A stretch of 10,772 bases of DNA from Rhodobacteraceae bacterium UBA3069 (GTDB lineage Bacteria > Pseudomonadota > Alphaproteobacteria > Rhodobacterales > Rhodobacteraceae), in NCBI GenBank assembly GCA_002366795.1, contig DFBX01000015.1, positions 1 through 10,772 of the forward strand, read 5' to 3'. Positions 7,272 to 10,772 of this stretch are shown in pieces. Within the stretch, counting starts at the first letter, position 1. Every line of letters starts with the position of its first letter. The notes beneath the pieces were generated by a model. The model was given only the letters and a program-made list of their open reading frames with translations, was not told where the DNA came from and ran no database searches. The translations under genes and the position numbers were made by a program.

Positions 7272-7748
7272 ATGACTGCAACCAAAGACGAAAACGCCCT
7301 TCTGGTGGGCCGTATCTGGCGCGAAGGCATCGGCCCCGATGCCGAGGTGTTCACCAAGTCGCAGCCGATGCGCGCGATCGGCCATGGCGCATCGGTGGGC
7401 CTGCACCCCATATCCACATGGAACAATCCCGAACCGGAAGTCATGCTGGTCATCACCAGCGCAGGCCGCACTATTGGCGCGGCGCTTGGCAATGACGTGA
7501 ACCTGCGCGATGTCGAAGGGCGGTCCGCCCTGCTGCTGGGCAAGGCCAAGTACAACAATGCAAGCTGCGCCATCAGGCCGTTCCTGCGGGTATTCAATGA
7601 CAGCTTCGGCGCGGGGTTCCTTGCAACGCTGGCCACCGGCGGCGGCATCGGGCTGGCCGTGGACCGCGCGGCGAAGCTGGCCGGCGCTGTGATACAAAGA
7701 CGCGGCGCGCTTGCGCCTGATATACTCGAAAACGGAGGAACCCCATGA
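7272..7748 (+). pseudogene. FAH-family (2-keto-3-deoxy acid dehydratase-like) gene, internally deleted
   Basis: The 158-codon frame starts with MTATKDENALLVGRIWR, then joins directly to GIGPDAEVFTKSQPM (about residue 19). It keeps the core of a fumarylacetoacetate hydrolase-fold enzyme: STWNNPEPEV with metal-binding Glu54 and Glu56, LGNDVNLRDVEGRSALL with Asp75, and KAKYNNASCA. This subgroup, normally about 380-400 residues, includes pentose-pathway 2-keto-3-deoxy acid dehydratases. About 130 or more residues are missing near the N-terminus, and about 100 at the end. From residue 113 on, the tail (GFLATLATGGGIGLAVDRA...) is not FAH-like and was not recognised; the GGGIG stretch faintly recalls a thiolase C-terminus. 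The stop (7746-7748) overlaps the next start. It is very unlikely to be active. Confidence 0.75.
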
Positions 7749-8707
7749 AAGTCCTGATCCTTGGCGGCGGCGGCTTGATCGGCCAGAAACTGGCCAAATC
7801 GCTTGCCAAACGCGGCACCCTGCGCGGCGCGCCGATCGACGAATTGGTGCTGGCCGATGTGAACGATCCGGCGGATGTGGCCGCGCCCTTCGCGGTCACG
7901 CGGATACGCTGCGATATTTCCGACCCTGCTTCGGTCGCCAGCGTGATCGACGCGGATACGGACGTGATCTACCTACTGGCCGCCATCGTCTCGGCCCATG
8001 CCGAGGAAGATTTCGACTTTGGCTACAAGATCAACATGCAGGGAACGATCAACGCGCTGGAACGCTGCCGCGCGCTTGGTACGCGGCCCGTGGTGGTCTT
8101 TACTTCCTCCATCGCGGTGTTCGGCGGCGAGGTGCCGCAGCCCTTCACCGACCATTCGGCGCTGAACCCGCAAATTTCCTATGGCGCGCAAAAGGCCATC
8201 GGCGAGATCCTGTTGAACGACTATACCCGACGCGGCTTCGTACGCGGGCGCGGGTTTCGCCTGCCGACCATCTCGGTTCGTCCAGGCAAGCCGAACCGCG
8301 CGGCCTCGGGGTTCATGTCGTCGATCTTTCGCGAACCCTTGCAGGGTCAGCCCGCCAATTGCCCCGTGGATCGCGATTTCCCGCATTTCTATCTAAGTCC
8401 TCGTAAGTGCGTGCAAAATCTGATCAAGGGCGCGGAACTGGCGCAAGAGGATCTGGGCAAGACCCCTACCATGATCATGCCGGGCCGCGTCTGGACCATC
8501 GGCCAGATGATCGACGCCATGACCGCCGTGGCCGGGCCGGAACCGGCCCAACTGATCACCTGGAACCCACAGCCCGAAATCGACGATATCCTGAAAGGCT
8601 GGCGCATGGATATCCGCCCCGAAAGGGCCGCAAAACTGGGGCTGGAGGCCGATTCCAACTTTGAGGAGAACCTCCGCTATTTTCTGGAGGATGACGTGGC
8701 GGGCTGA
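7745..8707 (+). CDS. denD: D-erythronate 2-dehydrogenase (DenD-type NAD-dependent epimerase/dehydratase family)
   Basis: An intact 320-residue extended SDR. Seen are the glycine motif GGGGLIG (7-13), Asp38 at the end of beta 2 (favouring NAD), the FTSS segment (119-122) and Tyr146-x3-Lys150. The family signature blocks LRPTISVRPGKPN-like (FRLPTISVRPGKPN, 171-184), EPLQG and SPRKCVQNL match DenD. DenD oxidises D-erythronate to the 2-keto acid, which OtnI, OtnK and OtnC turn into dihydroxyacetone phosphate. None of those partners is in the window. ATG 7745 is preceded by GGAGG at 7734-7738. The stop of the broken FAH frame overlaps the start, suggesting former coupling. It is one of the few genes here with no visible damage. 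A related 4-carbon or 5-carbon acid as substrate cannot be excluded. Confidence 0.85.
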   Translation: MKVLILGGGGLIGQKLAKSLAKRGTLRGAPIDELVLADVNDPADVAAPFAVTRIRCDISDPASVASVIDADTDVIYLLAAIVSAHAEEDFDFGYKINMQGTINALERCRALGTRPVVVFTSSIAVFGGEVPQPFTDHSALNPQISYGAQKAIGEILLNDYTRRGFVRGRGFRLPTISVRPGKPNRAASGFMSSIFREPLQGQPANCPVDRDFPHFYLSPRKCVQNLIKGAELAQEDLGKTPTMIMPGRVWTIGQMIDAMTAVAGPEPAQLITWNPQPEIDDILKGWRMDIRPERAAKLGLEADSNFEENLRYFLEDDVAG

Positions 8708-8730
8708 CCCGAATACGGCTATCATAAAGG

Positions 8731-8753
8731 GGCGCAGGAACTGATCCCGCGCC
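8731..8753 (+). terminator. Hairpin after denD, weak terminator candidate
   Basis: GGCGC-A-GGA (8731-8739) pairs with TCC-C-GCGCC (8745-8753) around loop ACTGA, with one mismatch. It lies 23 bases after the denD stop and before the metallopeptidase gene. No T tract follows, so it may only slow or protect the transcript end. Confidence 0.3.
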
Positions 8754-8792
8754 GATGTGTTGGCCATGACCGACACCGGAAAAGGCCCCCTA

Positions 8793-9785
8793 ATGCAAAC
8801 CTTTCGCTGCCCGACCTGCCAAAAACCTGTCTATTTCGACAATCTGTCCTGCACCTGCGGGCAGGAAATGTCTTTCGATCCCGATGCGCAAATCATGCAG
8901 GCGGGCGGGAAATACTGCGCCAACCGCGCTGACATCGCCTGCAACTGGCAGGCCGAAAATGCAAAGGGGCTGTGCCGGTCCTGCGCCATGACCGAAACAG
9001 TGCCGGACCTGCGCACCGCCGACAACCTGCCCCTGTGGCAAACGTCCGAGGCGGCGAAACGCTGGATGTTGGCCGGGGTGATGCGCTGGGGCTGGTTCAC
9101 CCCGTCTGATCCCGGCCCGCGCCCGGTGTTCCGCATGTTGTCGGAACAGACGGCGGGCGGCGCGGCGGATGTGGTGATGGGCCATGCCGCCGGCCTGATC
9201 ACCATCAACGTGACCGAGGCAAGCGATACAGTTCTGGCGCAGCGGCAGGAGCAATTCGGCGAGCTTTACCGCACGATGCTGGGCCATATGCGGCATGAGA
9301 CCGCGCATTTCCTGTTCACACGCCTGGCCGGTGACTGGCCGTTTCTGAATGCATTTCGCGCCCTGTTCGGCGACGAGCGCGCCGATTACGCCGCGGCGCT
9401 GCAATCGCACTATTCCAAACCCGTTGACCAGCCGCACCCCGCCCATATCACCCAATATGCCAGCGCCCACCCGCACGAGGATTGGGCAGAAACCATCGCG
9501 CATCTGTTGCACCTGACCGACCTGTTGGACAGCGGCGCGGCGGCGGGTATGTCGTGGCCCGACGGCCCCTTGCCCGGCTATGATGCCTATGCCGAACCCG
9601 ATACAGAGGCGCTTTTGCGCCATGCCATCGCACTGACCATCGCCACCAACCATGTGAACCGCGCGGTGGACCTGCCTGACCTCTATCCCTTTGTTCTGAC
9701 CGCGCCGGTGCGCGAAAAACTCGGGTTCGCCCATGCGCAAATGACAAAAGGCGCAGGGGCATTGAACCCCTACGCCTTTGCCTAG
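8793..9785 (+). CDS. Zinc-ribbon, zinc-binding metallopeptidase-family protein (HExxH)
   Basis: A 330-residue protein of the putative zinc-binding metallopeptidase family common in Rhodobacterales and other alphaproteobacteria. The N-terminus is a cysteine-rich ribbon: CPTC (6-9), CTC (20-22), Cys42, Cys50 and CRSC (61-64). The catalytic HExxH is HETAH (168-172), and the third ligand probably lies in HPHEDWAET (226-234), 50-60 residues on, as in gluzincin-like enzymes. There is no signal peptide or membrane segment, so it is likely cytoplasmic. ATG 8793 was chosen because MQTFRCPTC begins the conserved part; GTG 8757 and ATG 8766 are alternative in-frame starts. The substrate is unknown. Its function appears unrelated to the sugar-acid genes. 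Its 3' end forms part of a terminator hairpin (9750-9776). Confidence 0.85.
   Translation: MQTFRCPTCQKPVYFDNLSCTCGQEMSFDPDAQIMQAGGKYCANRADIACNWQAENAKGLCRSCAMTETVPDLRTADNLPLWQTSEAAKRWMLAGVMRWGWFTPSDPGPRPVFRMLSEQTAGGAADVVMGHAAGLITINVTEASDTVLAQRQEQFGELYRTMLGHMRHETAHFLFTRLAGDWPFLNAFRALFGDERADYAAALQSHYSKPVDQPHPAHITQYASAHPHEDWAETIAHLLHLTDLLDSGAAAGMSWPDGPLPGYDAYAEPDTEALLRHAIALTIATNHVNRAVDLPDLYPFVLTAPVREKLGFAHAQMTKGAGALNPYAFA
9750..9776 (-). terminator. Hairpin terminator between convergent genes, inside the metallopeptidase 3' end
   Basis: GGCGCAGGGG (9750-9759) pairs with CCCCTACGCC (9767-9776), 9 of 10 positions, around a 7-base loop. On the minus strand it is followed by TTTTGTCATT (9749 down), a T-rich tail, so it should end transcription of the 2-hydroxyacid dehydrogenase whose stop is at 9798. 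On the plus strand TTTG follows, giving weaker action. The stem encodes part of the last codons of the metallopeptidase. Confidence 0.6.
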
Positions 9786-9797
9786 GTTGTAACCGTC

Positions 9798-10745
9798 TTA
9801 ATTCACTGGGGTTTTCAGGGCTTCGCCATCCATGAACGCAGTGATATTGGCCAGTTGCAGCAGCACCATCTCGTGCCGCGTTTCAACCGAACCGGACCCT
9901 TGATGCGGCTGCAACACCACGTTGTCCAGCTTGGAGAACCGCTCGTTGATCTTCGGCTCGTTCAGGAACACATCCAGCCCCGCACCGGCGATGGTGCCAT
10001 CTTCAAGCGCGTCCAGAAGCGCGGTTTCATCAATCGTCGTCCCGCGCGAGATATTTACGATCACCCCGTCAGGGCCAAGCGCGCGCAATGCCTCGGCGGT
10101 GATGTAATTCAGCGTATCAGGGCCGCCCACCAAGGCCACCACAAGAAAATCCACCGCACCGGCAAGGCTGACCGGATCAGCATGCCATTGCCAGCCGGGC
10201 GTGTCTTTTTCTGACCGAGAATGGTAATGGATCTCCATCTTGAAGGCGGCCAGACGGTCCGCGATTTCACGCCCGATACGGCCAAGCCCGACGATGCCCG
10301 CGCGCTTGCGGCTGACCTGCCGGTTCAACGGCATCTCGCCCTTTTCGGCCCATTGGCCCGACCGCACCCAGTGATCGCCGAACACCATGCTGCGCGATTG
10401 CGCCAGGATCAGCCCTACCGCCAGATCGGCCACGTCATCGGACAGAACATCAGGGGTGTTGGTGACGCGGATGCTCCGTTCGCCGGCCGCCATCACGTCG
10501 ATCGCGTCATAGCCGACCCCGTAATTGGCAATCACACCAAGGTTCGGGAACAGGTCCATTTCCGCACCGCCAAACGGGTGGTGCCCCTTGTAAGCCACGG
10601 CGCGAATGGTCTGGCGGGTGGCCTCATCCACCCCCGCCATTTCGGACGGGCCGTTTACATAGGCCGAAAGATAAGCGCCCTCCAGCCGTTCACGTTCGGG
10701 CGGGGAAAAGCTGGCACCAGCGATCAGCAAGGTCGTGTCGGTCAT
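9798..10745 (-). CDS. D-isomer-specific 2-hydroxyacid dehydrogenase (glyoxylate/hydroxypyruvate/2-ketogluconate reductase type)
   Basis: An intact 315-residue enzyme, normal for the family. It shows the NAD(P)-binding GLGRIG (153-158), catalytic Arg234 in NISRG, Glu263 in LNEP, and catalytic His281 in PHQGS. The region NYGVGYDAID (74-83) is the usual substrate-loop block. Arg176-Ser177-Arg178 after beta 2 suggests NADPH preference. Such enzymes reduce glyoxylate, hydroxypyruvate or 2-keto sugar acids in the cytoplasm. Placement beside sugar-acid genes favours a 2-keto-aldonate or hydroxypyruvate role, but this is inference. ATG 10743-10745 is the first start in the frame; the upstream ribosome site is weak (GGGATG, about 12 bases before). 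It converges on the metallopeptidase gene with 12 bases between stops. Confidence 0.9.
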   Translation of the reverse strand: MTDTTLLIAGASFSPPERERLEGAYLSAYVNGPSEMAGVDEATRQTIRAVAYKGHHPFGGAEMDLFPNLGVIANYGVGYDAIDVMAAGERSIRVTNTPDVLSDDVADLAVGLILAQSRSMVFGDHWVRSGQWAEKGEMPLNRQVSRKRAGIVGLGRIGREIADRLAAFKMEIHYHSRSEKDTPGWQWHADPVSLAGAVDFLVVALVGGPDTLNYITAEALRALGPDGVIVNISRGTTIDETALLDALEDGTIAGAGLDVFLNEPKINERFSKLDNVVLQPHQGSGSVETRHEMVLLQLANITAFMDGEALKTPVN

Positions 10746-10772
10746 GGGTAGCTGTCACATCCCGGCAGGTAG

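Noticed and set aside
8790..9740. A 316-codon open frame on the minus strand
   Set aside because: It is antisense to the metallopeptidase, whose HExxH and Cys motifs are clear; its own translation is Arg/Gly/His-rich without family features.

Overview
The window looks like alphaproteobacterial chromosome or megaplasmid DNA, most likely Rhodobacterales (Roseobacter-type). The reasons are high GC, strong GC bias at third codon positions, short intergenic gaps, and protein families typical of that order: IlvD/Edd sugar-acid dehydratase, L-idonate 5-dehydrogenase, DenD-type epimerase, HIBADH-type dehydrogenase and a zinc-ribbon HExxH metallopeptidase. No RNA gene, CRISPR array or replication origin was seen.

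The main theme is a sugar-acid catabolic locus that is being dismantled. Left edge (1-287): the C-terminal end of an IS630-type transposase. Then about 400 bases without a gene (288-688) that carry a TTGGTATACCAA palindrome, a badly deleted SDR remnant (689-978) and a frameshifted DMT/EamA exporter (990-1861). A minus-strand operon runs from 3950 down to 1936: an IlvD/Edd dehydratase pseudogene (frameshift, stop codon and internal deletion), then an intact SDR, ending at a hairpin/T-tract terminator (1871-1900). Divergent from it is an RraA-family remnant (about 4064-4474). A second minus-strand operon (5852 down to 4548) holds an SDR shortened to 121 codons and an intact HIBADH-family dehydrogenase. 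Divergent from that is an L-idonate 5-dehydrogenase reduced to 113 codons, overlapping a LysE exporter with a 3' frameshift. Further right are a DapA-family remnant joined to the tail of an FAD-linked oxidase, a deleted FAH-family gene, an intact D-erythronate dehydrogenase (denD, 7745-8707), an intact metallopeptidase (8793-9785) and, convergent with it, an intact D-2-hydroxyacid dehydrogenase (10745-9798).

Two patterns stand out. First, the palindrome TGGTATACCA occurs in three intergenic regions (555-566, 4018-4027, 5913-5928), each in front of sugar-acid genes. It resembles the known UxuR/ExuR-type GntR operator and suggests one regulon whose regulator is outside the window. Second, most catabolic genes keep their first and last parts but have lost the middle, often still in frame, while five genes look fully intact (SDR 1936-2673, HIBADH, denD, metallopeptidase, 2-hydroxyacid dehydrogenase). 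I see no convincing new defence or mobile system. The unusual biology here is stepwise loss of a regulon with its operators preserved.
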